DNA of 64,000 nt, from contig CAIIXF020000001.1 of NCBI GenBank assembly GCA_903813345.2, positions 47,757,885 to 47,821,884 on the forward strand, given 5' to 3'. This DNA is from Owenia fusiformis (Eukaryota; Annelida; Polychaeta; Sabellida; Oweniidae). The notes beneath the pieces were generated by a model. It was not told where the DNA came from, ran no database searches, and worked only from the letters and a program-made list of their open reading frames with translations. This document shows, one piece after another, positions 1 to 11,694 of the stretch. The number at the start of each line of letters is the position of its first letter. The stretch's first letter is position 1. Made by a program: the position numbers and the translations under genes.

Positions 1-1012
1 TCCCATAAAGCAACTCGTATGGGGAAAACCCAGTTGTAGTATGTGGGACCTCACGATAAGCAAATAACAGGTATGGAAGAAAAATATCCCAATTTTTGGC
101 TCATCTTCTGTTAGCTTTTTGATCATTTTCACAAGTACTCCGTTGTAACTCTCTGTCTGACCATTTGTCTGTTGGTGGTATGGAGTTGTTTTTATCCAAT
201 TTATTTTCATCATCTTGTACATTTCCTTCATCAATTTAGAAAGGAAATCTTTCCCTTGATCTGTTAAAATCTCTTTGGGAACTCCAACTCTCCTGAACTG
301 CTTCATCAATTCTTCAGCTACTTTCTTAGAATCAGTTGTTTTCCTTGGTACAGCTTCTGGGAATTTAGTTCCGTAGTCAGTTGTAACTAAGATATACTTG
401 TTTTCTCTTTTGGATCTTTCTAAGGGACCAACTATGTCCATACCTATTCTGCTAAATGGTTCAGTAATGACTGGTAAGGGTATCATCTTGGCTCTGTTTA
501 ATAACATTTTCCTCGATGTCTTTCGGCATACGTCACAGCTGTTGCAAAATCCTTTTACATCTCTGTGAATTCCTGGCCAAAACATCTTCTTCATTATTCT
601 TGAGGTCGTTTTCTGAATTCCAAGGTGACCAGACAATGGTATATTGTGTGCCAACTCTAGGACCTTCTTCCGACATTGGCGTGGTACTACTACCTGCTCA
701 ACAGTTTCACCACTTAAATTCTTCTGATAATCATATTATCTTTCTTTATGAAGTATGGTGTATCTTGTTGTTCCGCAGGCATATCTAAAAGTGCTTTTCT
801 CACATTTGATAGAGTTGGATCTGTGTTTTGTAACTGTATCAACTTATCTCTATTTATGTCATCTTTGTTTATCTCTGTGTCATCATGTTTATATTCTTTT
901 CTTCTTTGACGCCTCTTTTCTCTTCTGCTCTTCTTTTGTTTCTCTCTTATTTGTGGATAAAATACTCTTTCATCAAAGTTAAACGGTAATTCTTCCGAAT
1001 TTGTGGATGTCT
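1..1012 (-). mobile_element. Ty3/gypsy pol fragment (integrase), duplication copy 1
   Basis: Reads on the minus strand as a retrotransposon integrase: an N-terminal HHCC zinc-binding region, then the D,D,E catalytic core (ILTDQG and PYHQQTNGQTE motifs). At the left window edge comes the conserved stretch GFSPYELLYG in a shifted frame. It matches 16863-17672 closely. Relative to that copy it lacks 7 bases near 727-730, which shifts the frame, and it keeps about 150 extra bases (about 854-1010) encoding a highly charged Lys/Arg/Glu-rich segment upstream of integrase. It is broken and truncated by the window edge, so it is presumably inactive. Confidence 0.85.
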
Positions 1013-4000
1013 CAGTTGGGATAAAACAGGATCTTAAGAGGTTCTGGACAAATCATTTGATTCTGGACTTGTCATATTTTTTTTCAACGAAATCACATCC
1101 AAGGGTTGAATTTTTATAAGCTACGTGTATTAAGAGAGCGAGTCCTGCCTAGTATTAATTTTTTTTAAAGTTAAAATAGAACCCTAATTGAGAGTTAATC
1201 TAAAACTAACATTACATTGATAAATAAGGCAAATCCTGTCAATCCAATCCAATATTTTTTAAGTGCATTTTTAATGAAATATTGTCCAACTATTTAGATG
1301 AAACGGTCTTATTCAAATACAAATCATAACGTGATGATATTTTTTCATAAAATATTTTTCCATGAAATTCAATTGAAGGGTCAAGATAAAACGAGCTAAT
1401 TTAGGTGAAAGCCCTTACATGATGATGTGTTTTCATTACTTCTTTTATAAAATTCCATCAAAGGGTGAAGATAAAATGATTGAATTTAAGTGTTTTAAGG
1501 ATCACGAGGATATGTTTTCTTGGATATTTTGTATGAAATCCCATCCAATGGTCAAGGTAAAATTTTGATTTTGATTTGGTTTTTTTGGTCATGTGTTCGA
1601 AAGATCCATATAAGGCCCATAGAACCATATAGGAACGTCATTTTGAATGTCACGTGATAGATCCATATAAGGCTTCTAGAACCATGTCGGGAAAGATGAG
1701 GGGAAGCCCCTGACACCTGTTTCACGATTTTATCCGAACGTTGTTCGGATCATTTCGGTTTTTATGCACTTCATTATTGTACCGAAGTTTGCCGATTTGA
1801 TTCGTCGTATTTCGGAATCCTGGTGACAATTTTATACTCCGATTGGAGTATTTTTGATCTACTTCTTATGACGAAAATTCCCGAACCTTGTTTGGATTAA
1901 TCCGGATTTTCTGACCTACTTTATCTACCGAGATTTAACGAGTTAACATTCGTCTCATTTCGGAATCCTGGTGACAATTTCATACTCTATTGGCAGGCCT
2001 CCTAGACTTCCAACAACGCGAACATCAGTTCTGATACCGCGAACTACGTTCCTTGCACTCGACCCACGAATCTCATATCGCGAACGTGAAATCTTATGTC
2101 GCGAACCACCATTTCCTTGTTTCCGAACATATTTCTTGTACCGCGCACAGAGATCCGTTACCGCAAAGTTGCTTGTGAAAACGATTTACAAAAGTGTCCT
2201 AGAGACTCTAATCTACTTGGCTAAGGTTTCATTTGAAAATACATTGCCTTCTTAAGCAGGTAGATGGGCATACAGAACACGGAAGCAAATGCTATGTTGA
2301 AAATTTTCTATATTTCAATTTGAACATGTTATTACATGCCACTTAGGCCAGTGTTTTATATGGGGATTATATGTACTTTACTTGTTTACATGAACGTAAA
2401 TCATTACATGAAGTCTGCAGTCTGCCGGGTTTTATCCGGGTTTGTATTGTCTTATTGGGGCTTTTCGATTTTAAAACAAACCTTACCTACATGGATTTGT
2501 GTCTCGGGAACATTTTTGTAAATAGTTATTATTAAACAATTCTGAAAGAATATAACATATTCGTGTCTTCCCGATTTCAGTCATGAATTACGTCAATTTT
2601 GCGTGCAAACATTGGGTAGACGTTGTCATAACCGGATGCCCAAACGTGTCAAGAACACATAGATACTCGAATGGTGTTGATTGAACATCAGGGTGCAGAG
2701 AAATCGTAATTTTACTGAGTGGCTTCACGAAAAAATAAGCAGCACTTTAGGCCACCTTAAATACTCGTCAGTTGTATCCAGTTGGAATCCCAGCGTAATT
2801 TTAATTTTTTTTAATTATATGGTTGTGGTTTGATTTTACGCTTAAAACATTTATAACTACATGTACGTCAACTTTATAATAAAACATTTATTATCTTTTC
2901 AGTTTTATTAAAATCTAAAAAATAATATATGTCAGCTTATTGCTTTCTGGAGAACAGTCAAGGTTGAAATGTGGTACAATGAATCGGACACTCATGTAAA
3001 TCGACATGGTTATAACATTGAACTCAATGCAGTAAATTAGTTATTTCTATGAATCACAGCGGGATTGGTTTCATTTTATATGATTGCCAACTCTGGCTGT
3101 ATTTTAGTAAATGCTTTTGACCGCGGTAAATGTGAAACTGATACGGTTGTGTATTCAATTGTTTTATGTCTTGGCCACATTTGCTCCGATTTTCACTACG
3201 GCGCCAGGCCGATTGAGTATTGTGTTCAGAAATGTATTCAATTTTGAACAAAATACTCGCATCAAATGTGACCCAGGCATTACACAGCGGTATTTCGAAC
3301 ATACTATTGTTGCATAAGTATATTATAGATCGTCACACATTTATAAAAGGGTGATTATTATTTTGACAAATCAATTCCAAATTTATGGGTGAAGTTTCAG
3401 GATCTTCTATTTGTGTATAATAAGGAAAAATTGGCATCTAAATTTCCCCATAACGTAATAGCACACAGCTTGGCATATGAAATATCCTACAAATGAAACA
3501 AAGCAGTTCTAATACAAGGATTTATATTGGCTGTTGTACATGTACTGTTTGAACGCAATCACTCCATGGATAACGTTTTCAAAATCATTATAAACGGATT
3601 ACTTTATCTCAAAGACAATTTCAATAAACAGGATTTTACAGAACTCCCCTTATTTCTTAAAAATGGACTGATACAGTTGATTCGCCTGGAGCCGCCATAT
3701 TGTTTTTATACGGGATGCTTATTTTTATTTTTTATTTATTTATTTCATGATAATATAACAATGGAATGTACAAAGCATGTGCACTCGACACCCTTAGTAA
3801 TTGGGCGTATCAGTGCATATATCAAAAATTATTGCAGAGCAATCACATTACATATAATATATAACAGTATAACATACATTATCTAAATTGTTTAGATGCA
3901 ATATAGAATACAGAAACTTTGAAGTCTGGATATAAATAATTAATTTAAATGGAATGTGATCTTATATAGTATTAATATAGTATTTCCATTCATCTTTTCC

Positions 4001-4236
4001 AAAAGGTCCTTTTTAATGTTGTGTTTAAAAGAATTCAAAGTTTTACATGTTCGAAATACAATTGGCAAAGAATTCCATAAAATAGCACCAGAATATGTCA
4101 CTGATCTTTTTTTATCGGAACCCTTTAAGCAAATCCATGCTTGACTAGAAGACATTGCTTTCAAAGCTGCCACCAAGCTAACTGTATTATCTCAGTAAAT
4201 AACAATCTAAAATTAGATTTCTGTTTTTTGTTTCAG
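1013..4236. other. Gene-free stretch upstream of transporter copy 1
   Basis: I recognise no gene here apart from the LINE remnant listed separately. The stretch is shared with 17680-20200. It contains short AT-rich repeats, the twice-repeated phrase GATCCATATAAGGC (about 1611 and 1662), and an open frame of 94 codons (1971-2255). That frame is open in both copies, but with so little divergence this is weak evidence for coding. Confidence 0.4.
3720..4176 (-). mobile_element. 5'-truncated LINE 3' end (CR1/jockey-like reverse transcriptase tail)
   Basis: The minus strand encodes the typical C-terminal end of a non-LTR retrotransposon ORF2, with the hallmark GAILWNSLP followed by a Lys-rich LNSFKHNIKKDLL helix. 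The 3' side ends in an A-rich tail of AAAT units (plus strand about 3719-3750). Only the last 70 or so codons remain. In duplication copy 2 only a stub of the same sequence survives, near 20095-20160. The insertion therefore predates the duplication and copy 2 later lost most of it. Confidence 0.6.
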
Positions 4237-4369
4237 TACGTGAGATGTCCAACCTTATACAAGAATGAACCTCTGAAAGACATCGTTACAAGAGCTACAA
4301 AAATCCCACAATGACTATCAAATAATCTTACTAAAACATTTTTTACGTATAATTAACGAGACAATCACG
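4237..4369 (+). promoter_or_regulatory. 5' leader of transporter copy 1 with two upstream ORFs
   Basis: A polypyrimidine tract and CAG at 4234-4236 make a good splice acceptor, so an upstream non-coding exon is likely. The leader then holds a 7-codon upstream ORF (4245-4268) and a short MTIK ORF near 4312, both ending before the main ATG at 4370. Copy 2 keeps both (leader from 20203). They could damp translation, which is inference from position. Confidence 0.45.
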
Positions 4370-7300
4370 ATGAATTTTAAATTCAACTTTGGTTATGAGC
4401 TGCCGTCTGTTCCGGTGCCTTCGTGTTGTTGTGGGTGGTTTGCGAGGGACGCAAGGGGATGGATGATCTGCCTTGCTGTTCTTATCATCACCGTTATTCG
4501 CAGTGGCATCACCTACAGCTTTGGTATCTTTGTTGTTAAACTCGAAGATACCTACCACAAACCCTTAGCTGAACAAAGTAAGAATTCCGAAACCTAATTG
4601 TACTAATGCTCTTTTCTTTTCGCAATGTGTCCATTTATTATTCTATACACATGGCTATTCATCAAATTAATCTTTCGAGAACATATGGCAACTGGACCAA
4701 TTAAACTCAACTACCACGTGTTTTAATGTACCATTCATACATGACTCTGTGTGTTATTTTATAATTAGCAATATGCAAAACCATTACTTGATTATGCATT
4801 GTCCAAGTGAATTTAAAGTGTTCATTGGCATCAACAGTGTTTATCTTACACCTTTCAGTAGAATAGACAGTTCAATTAACCCCTTCTTGTATGTTCTTGT
4901 TACACATCGATTCATTTCAGATTGGATTGGGACATTATCGTTTGCCATTGGTCTATTGTTCTCACCTCTGTCTGTTATGCTGATCCGCTATTTAGGGCCC
5001 AATGGGTATAGAATAACTGGTATCGCAGGAACGTTATGCCTCAGCATAAGTTGTGTTGGATCATCGTTCATTCATTCTCAAGAATGGTTATTTTTAACCT
5101 ATAGCTTACTCTCTGGAGTTGGCTCCAGCTTAATTTACATGTCGTCCAGTTTAATAATAGGGGACTATTTTGATAAATCGCACAACCTCCACGTGCTCAC
5201 CACCAGTATATTATTATGCGGATATCCTGTGGGTAAGTTCATCTGTTTATAGTTTGCAATTGGGTCACTTAATGTTTCGTGTTTAAACTGAGGAAAAACA
5301 CCTCTGGATACAAAAATTGATTTTAACTTCTCTCGATTCCAAGTGTATCTAATAATGCAATTGTATTTATTCTTTTCCATAGGTAGTCTGTTGTTCAACC
5401 CACTAAATGCATGGATTTTGGAGTCGTATGGTTGGCGAGTGGCTTTCAGGGCATCGAGTGGTCTGATCCTCGTCATAGGCTTAGCATGCTGTACCCTCTT
5501 TAAGCCAAAGTCCAAACCGGGATACACTGAAGAGAAATTAGACGACGAAAACCCTTCGACTGAGGAGGAGAAAATAGAAGAAAATAAAAATAGCTTTAGT
5601 TTAAAGCCATGGTCCAGTCTGAAAGAAGTCCGTCGAAGACCAGAAATCGTTTTATGGCTGGTCGGCAATTTCCTTAACTATTTAGGATTCTATATGCCAT
5701 TTCTTAATTTGGTAGGAATAATTTAGAGTTTCATTGGATATATTAAAAGTCTAGTAATCATTTAATCTTAAAATAATGAAATCAGACTGAGTTTGATATT
5801 TACCTAGAACATTTCTTCTGTTCCTTTAAATCATTGTGCCTAGATAGAGTACTCTAGCTATTTATTTCTCCTATTTAACTTTGAAACGTCCAAAATAAAT
5901 ATCAGTCTTTGACAAAAATACAACTCTTAGAGAGTTTCATCGTTTCAACATTTATCATTAACGCCAATGGTCCATGTCACTTGCGAAATCTAATTTGAAA
6001 TAATTCCATCCGCGATTAAAATACGATTCGTGATCAAGATACAAGTTTAATTTAAATGCGACAGATTTGGCATGGATTTTTTATTTTAGGCATTCTACAT
6101 GGACAAACGAGGTATAGATACAGTCCAGAGTGCCTGGGCCTTGACCCTTTTGAGCCTGGTAGAGTGTATTGCATACGTCATTTCTTCCATTATCGGCGAC
6201 TTTTTCAAAGGACGGCTGGTGTTCGTTAATCTGTTCGCCTCGGTAGGTCTTTGTACCATATGCTTCATGTGGCCCTTTGTAGACGTTGGTTACGATGCAA
6301 TACTCGCTCTTTCCTCAGGTGTGTATGAGTAAATGTAAATTAATGTAAATTACGTCATGTATGTTGAGGTGCACCTAATTAAAAAAATCCTGCTGTGAAT
6401 ATGTCCGCCCGATCCCTTATTACGTCATCGCCGTCGTAAAATGTAGTAAAACTGGTATGATGCTTCAAAATCAAAATTTCGAAATCCATTTGGAAGTGTA
6501 GAGGTAAGGCAAGATTTAATGAAAATTATATTAATAACTTTATCGTTAACACTAACATGTATGTTATGCGTTCTTCTTTATTATAACGCTGCAACTTGTT
6601 TGGTTGCAGTAATGGGCGCGTTTCTAGGCCTTACAATAGTGTATACTTACGCGGCATCTGGTGAAGTGACGCAGCTACCAATAGATGTCGCTTGGTCGCA
6701 TACTAACATGTGGAGTGGATTTGGCATACTTCTAGGACCACTGTTTTCTGGTGGGTATGCCTACACATCACAGTTCTAGTTCTACTTTGTTTAACCTGCC
6801 TTCCAATCCTGATTTTAAAATTGTGAAACGCGCATGACGGAAATAAGTAAAGATGTTTGTAAAATACGTTAAGCATAGATAAACAAAGATGGTGTATGTA
6901 TGAAGTCAATACAACCGTTCAAACAAACTCCAATATGCATCTACATTCAGCCGAGAGCTAAAGTAGTTTCCCGAAAAAATTCTCTATCACCTTGTTATGG
7001 TATGGACATAATTAAAGATCTAAGACAAAAAAATGTACAATTATATAATTTACTGCAAAATAAGCTTCATAATTTAAATTTGTATGATACAAAATCAACC
7101 CCTTAATTGGCATATTTGGAAAATAAACACGGCAAGAAATGCTGTGAATGTCAATTTGCGGTAACTTTAATAAAAGTTTACATCAACTCGTCTTTTATTC
7201 TGCAAAGGTCTTCTAGAGGACCTCCATGGTCCAGTTGCCCTTTGCATTCGTTCGACTTCACTTGTTAAAAGAGAGCTTCGTAGTTTATAACTAGACCCTG

Positions 7301-7669
7301 CGCGCAGGGTAGTTGCTAATCGACAATCAAATAAGTTTTATTGAAATTTTGCACTTGTTTATTTAAGGTACAATCTACGATATACGTCAGTCGTATGATG
7401 ACGTATTCTATGTCATCGGAACTCTGTACCTCTTGGGAACAGTTATATTTGGAACGATAATACTAATTGGGAGACTGCGAGATAAAAATAAACTTGAATA
7501 CGAAGAGTTCAACGACGAACCTGTCACAAACTACAAAGACACTTTCAGAGTGACAAAGCGGTCTATATCCACGGGAAATATGGATAGCGATGACGACAGT
7601 AGCCGTTGTAGTAGCTCTGACAACAAAACAATACGTTGTTCTGAGAATACACCCATTGGGCAACCTTAA
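4370..7669 (+). CDS. Monocarboxylate-transporter-like (SLC16/MFS) protein, copy 1, 506 aa
   Basis: A plasma-membrane major facilitator expected to move small organic acids or related solutes. Six exons join in frame with GT-AG borders: 4370-4577, 4921-5232, 5383-5711, 6090-6318, 6610-6750 and 7368-7669. The total is 506 codons plus stop, normal for the family. The N-terminus has the MCT-type signature DARGW before the first membrane helix, and later YFDKSHNLHV leading into helix 5. A charged Glu/Lys-rich loop (about residues 215-245) sits between the N and C halves as in other SLC16 members. The last exon ends in an acidic, Ser-rich cytoplasmic tail. The closest type is probably the MCT9/12/14 group, but the substrate cannot be told. 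An AATAAA lies at 7909-7914. The gene appears intact; its duplicate is at 20330-23647. Confidence 0.9.
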
Positions 7670-8370
7670 CTCACCATACCAAACGTGACACACAGACACA
7701 CACTCTGCCTGGAATGCTGGCATGCATTGAAGAGATACATCTTGCTATAATCATTCTGTGTCGCCAAGGTTCCACAAGCTTCGTACAATTGGACCAAATG
7801 AAGTTTTTGTTGTAACTAATTAGTTCCGTCTAATGCCTCAGTCATTTGATCTACGGCAAACGTACGGCGGTCGTAGCTTCCCAAAATCGAGAGAAATATG
7901 CAGCATGAAATAAAGGCACGATGTAGATTTGCTATATCGATTTTGTTAAGCTACGGGCGCCATACGCTCGTCGTAAGAGCAAATTTAACTAAGGCTTAAA
8001 TATCTTTGGAATGTTTCAAACTTGTTTCCTGGGCCCAAGGTTTCGGAACAAGATTAGACGGTTTAAAATATTAATTACTGTACTAAAGAATAGAACTTTA
8101 GCAATTGGAATTCGTGTACATATACTCATATGGTTCATCATAAGGCTGTGAATTTAAACTAAAGTGAATCAAAATCAATAGAATACTGTATAAAGTAAAA
8201 GAATAGAATAATAGATAGGATGTATACGTATGACATTACACCTGCACACAGATTGCATCTGTGAATCGTTGTCAAAAGAATTTACCCACCAGTTATCATA
8301 GATATGTACTTTAGTAGTTTGAATTATTGGAAATATAGTTTAGATTTACCACTTATATATTTGTTTATTA
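7670..8370. other. 3' flank of transporter copy 1
   Basis: Contains the transporter's probable polyadenylation signal (AATAAA, 7909-7914). In copy 2 the matching position reads AATATA, so the two copies may use different 3' ends. Nothing else is recognised up to the Helitron-like terminus at 8371. Confidence 0.4.
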
Positions 8371-8480
8371 TCCCAACGAACGAAGTTCGGTAGGGATATA
8401 GCGAGGCCGTCCGTCCGTCCGTCGTTCGTCTGTCCGTCCGTCCGTCAGTCCGTCCGTCCGTCCGTCCGTCCGTCCGTCAA
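8371..8480 (+). mobile_element. Helitron-like (pearl/HINE-type) 5' end with CCGT microsatellite
   Basis: It begins with host A then TCCCAACGAACGAAGTTCGG, the same 5' end as the complete element at 24214, in the same host context. A (CCGT)n microsatellite follows (8408-8478). After the first 30 bases the interior differs from that at 24214. I found no matching hairpin plus CTAG end for this copy, so its 3' limit is unknown. Confidence 0.6.
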
Positions 8481-9048
8481 CAATAGTGGCACGTTTTAAA
8501 ACCTCTGTCGATAGGATTCCTGTTTTAAGTTATTTCTGTTCAACATCAATACAAAAAACTCCCGTATGACTCCTGGTTCAAAATCTCGCCTATTTTCAAA
8601 ATGGCTGCCATTTTTGTCTCACGAAATTCACTTTTGACCCAATTCCTAGCATTACAAATAATTTCAGGTGTCCTACATTGTAAAAATCCATGTCAATGTA
8701 AATCGTAGATATATGAAATAATTTTGTAACAAAAAATCAGCGAAAAATTATATCCATTTTTTTTATTTTCAGCCATTTTAGTTAACATTGATTTGTCCAT
8801 CCGACTCGCGAAATTCACTTTTCCGTCAACAACAGTGGCACGTTTTAAAACCTCTGTCGATAGGATTCCTGTTTTAAGTTATTTCTGTTCAACATCAATA
8901 CAGAAAACTCCCCTATGACTCCTGGTTCATAAGCTCGCCTATTTTCAAAATGGCCGCCATTTTTGTCTCGCGAAATTCACTTTTGACCCATTTCCTAGCA
9001 TAACAAATAATTTCAGGTGTCCTACATTGTAACAATCCATGTCAATAT

Positions 9049-9254
9049 TGTTATGTTCATAGAAATAAACTAGCACAACCATTTTGATAATATTGTGTTT
9101 TAATGTTAATATCTGCCAATAGGTGTCAGTGCACTACGCCACCTACTTCCTACTCCAAAAACGTGAAAATAAAGTTTGTCAATAAAACATCAAATATCTA
9201 GTTTATTTATCATATCCTGAACCTACAATACATATAAATATCAACAATATAACA
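9049..9254 (+). repeat. TRIM 5' LTR
   Basis: 206 bp, starting TGTTATGTTC and ending ATATAACA, with TG...CA termini. The polyadenylation-like AATAAA stretches are around 9170-9190. Confidence 0.85.
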
Positions 9255-9255
9255 A

Positions 9256-9273
9256 TGGCGACGAGGATGGGAT
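9256..9273 (+). promoter_or_regulatory. TRIM primer-binding site, tRNA-Ser(GCU) type
   Basis: TGGCGACGAGGATGGGAT is an 18-base complement of the 3' end of metazoan tRNA-Ser(GCU) including CCA (...ATCCCATCCTCGTCG-CCA). It sits 1 base after the 5' LTR, where minus-strand DNA synthesis would be primed. Confidence 0.85.
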
Positions 9274-9691
9274 ATAAAACGTAAAAGACGTTGGATTTTA
9301 GTGGAGGTATTTGACATTGAAGCTGTAAAAAAATATTGCCATGTGACATTTTTTAATGGTTGAAAGTCTTCAGCTATATTAGCCTTGAAGGTACACCTCA
9401 TATAACACTATTTGTATTCTTTGCTCTGTTTTTCATAAACTGATCACTTGTGAGCCAGTTAAAAGAGTGGAATTAGAAATGCTAACATTGTACATTAAAC
9501 TGTTCTCTATATAAGCTCTTTATTGTATCATAAACATATAATTTTGTAAAGATTTAAAAAATAGGTATCATTGTGTCTTCACAAGTTCAAGGTTTAATGT
9601 TCACAACTTATTACACAATGTGATGCTGCCATCTATTTTTCAAGATAAAAGTTTTTTTAATTAAAACTCCCAAGGTAAATTCAATTTTATT

Positions 9692-9704
9692 AGGAAGGGA
9701 GAAA
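9692..9704 (+). promoter_or_regulatory. TRIM polypurine tract
   Basis: AGGAAGGGAGAAA lies immediately before the 3' LTR, the expected primer for plus-strand synthesis. Confidence 0.8.
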
Positions 9705-9913
9705 TGTTATGTTCATAGAAATAAGCTAGCACAACCATTTTGATAATATTGTGTATGTTAATATCTGCCAATATGTGTCGGTGCTCTGTGCCCTACTCCA
9801 CCTACTTCCTACTCCAAAAATGTGAAAATAAAGTTTGTCAATAAAACATCAAATATCTAGTTTATTTATCATATTCTGAACCTACAATACATATAAATAT
9901 CAACAATATAACA
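9705..9913 (+). repeat. TRIM 3' LTR
   Basis: 209 bp, homologous to 9049-9254, with scattered substitutions and short indels (for example GTGTATG against GTGTTTTAATG). It is followed by the AATAT target duplication. Confidence 0.85.
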
Positions 9914-11260
9914 AATATAAAGTGTAGATCAGCAAAAAATTATATCCACTTTTTTATTTTCAGCCATTTTAGTTAACATTGATTTGTCCATCTCTCTCGC
10001 AAAATCCACTTTTGGACCATTTGCCTTAAACCCTCTGTCGATAGGATTCCTGTTTTAAGTTAATTTTGTTCAACATCAATACAAAAATCTCCTATGACTC
10101 TTGGTTCAAAAGCTCGCCTATTTTCAAAATGGTCGCCATTCTTGCCTCGCTAAATTCACTTTTGGCCCATTTCTAGCTTTACAAATAATTTCAGCTGTCC
10201 TGCATTGTAAAAAGCCATGTCACTGTAAAGAGTAGCTGTATAAAATTATTTGGTTACAAAAAATCGGCAAAATATTATATCCGTTTTTTTATTTTCAGCC
10301 ATTTTAGTTAACATTCATTTGTCCATCCATCGATAGGATTCCGGTTTCAAGCCGTTATTTTTGTTCAACATCAATACAAAAAAACTCCCCTTTTAGACTC
10401 CTGGTTCAAAAGCTTGCCTATTTTTAAAATGGTTGCCATTTTTGTCTCGCGAAATTCAATTTTGGCCCACTTCCTAGCTTTACAAAAAATTGTAGGTGTC
10501 GTGCATTGCAAAAAGCCATGTCACTGTAAAGAGTATTTACATTTATGTGCGTTTGAGCGCAGAGATATTAGCTCATAAATGTTTTCTTAGGTAAATGGAA
10601 CAGGCGTTCGGTGATTGAGAGTGTTTTTTCAAGCGTGAGCTTCGTTGTAGTGTGAATGAGATGATATCGTGTTGCTTCATTTCTGAGCTTAGTCACTGAA
10701 CTATACACATACAATTTTTAAAAAATGTATTCCTGTATTCTTTAGTATGTTGTATTGATATATTGTAAAACATTTACATGTCTTTGATTAATCGCGTACC
10801 TTTTCCTTATTTATTTAGGGTTTTTAATGGCCGGGATTAATCAACTTCGAGAAATGTTAAAACATTTGTTGATCTTTTTAAATCATTTATTTAACGAGAC
10901 TTTAAGACAAAACTTGTTTCAATCGTTAATACATATGATTTATGTGAACCATTATTCAGTTATACGAATATCTATCCGTTGTATAACGTACATGTAACAC
11001 TTCGTTAACGTAGTTCTAATAAACTAAGTGGCAAGCTGTAAGTGGCGAGCTCACTTCCTTATAATTTGATATCGTTGTCCTGTTGCATCGAGCAAAGTTA
11101 AGAAGTTGTATGAAATAATTTTGTTACAAATAATTGGCAAAAAATGATATCCCTTTTTTTCAGCCATTTTACTTAACATCGATTTGTCCATCTGTCTCTC
11201 AGTCAGTCCAAATAGTTGCAAGTGGCTTGAAATAATTTTGTTACAAAAAACAGCAAAAAA

Positions 11261-11690
11261 TTAAATCGTTTAGCCACGTGTGTTATTTTCCCTCGGTACT
11301 TAAAAATTATTCAGTAGTTCAAGATTATTTAAGTAATTTTTGACTTAAAATGAGTAGTACAATTTCTCAATATAAGGAAATCCAAGTAATAATTTTTAAG
11401 AGTGTACATACCAGCTTACTGACTCGTCATGATCACAATTGTGTTGGGACTACATCCTTTTTTAAAAACTACTTTTTTCGATTTAGCGGAAGTGTATTAG
11501 GGTATTTTGACCATCATGAGGCCTTGTTATTACGCGGGTAAGTGCTGATGGACCGATTACCACAACCCCTGATCATAGTGCGCTTCATTATCAACCCTTA
11601 TTGTAGCTCAGTTAGCATACACGCTCTTGGCATCATTACTAGCGTTCCCTGTCTATGCAACCAATGCCATCATGAGAAACCATGGATTTC
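11261..11690. other. No recognised feature
   Basis: AT-rich sequence. A stretch near 11605 resembles a tRNA A-box but no tRNA can be folded there (see rejected items). Confidence 0.3.
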
Positions 11691-11694
11691 TATA

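Larger units (their letters stand above)
64..8400 (+). repeat. Tandem segmental duplication, copy 1 (left end outside window)
   Basis: This stretch is near-identical to 16863-24242, including introns and flanks, so the duplication is recent. Offsets slide from about 16.78 kb to 15.84 kb because of indels. Copy 1 has extra sequence at about 854-1010, at 3318-4125 (LINE remnant) and at about 8010-8170. The unit carries an integrase fragment and an SLC16-like transporter gene. The right end of similarity falls just inside a Helitron-like element starting at 8371. Confidence 0.93.
9049..9913 (+). mobile_element. TRIM: miniature non-coding LTR retrotransposon with 5-bp target duplication
   Basis: Two LTRs of about 207 bp (9049-9254 and 9705-9913) begin TGTTATG and end ATATAACA. 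They enclose about 450 bp with no gag or pol. AATAT flanks both ends (9044-9048 and 9914-9918) as a target-site duplication. One base after the 5' LTR is a primer-binding site; just before the 3' LTR is a purine tract. The target is a repeat unit whose empty form (CATGTCAATGTAAATCGTAG near 8690) is still readable. The LTRs differ at a dozen or so positions, so the insertion is not very recent. It needs proteins from an autonomous relative. Confidence 0.88.
8480..11260 (+). repeat. Degenerate array of about 300-bp units
   Basis: Successive diverged units start near 8480, 8820, 10010 and 10320, with scraps near 11110-11250. Each has the phrases CTGTCGATAGGATTCCTG, TATTTTCAAAATGGCCGCC and TTTCAGCCATTTTAGTTAAC in order. 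The array is interrupted by the LTR element at 9049-9913. It resembles the repeated core of the Helitron-like elements. No gene is visible. Confidence 0.7.

Noticed and set aside
1971-2255. 94-codon open frame present in both duplication copies
   Set aside because: The copies are too similar for conservation to mean selection. No known motif is seen and there is no splice or leader context.
5165-5668. 167-codon minus-strand open frame
   Set aside because: It lies antisense over transporter exons 2-3 and is a shadow of that gene; the same applies to 21214-21639.
11605-11680. tRNA-like A-box (GTAGCTCAGTTAGCA)
   Set aside because: No B-box, anticodon stem or acceptor stem can be formed in the following 70 bases.
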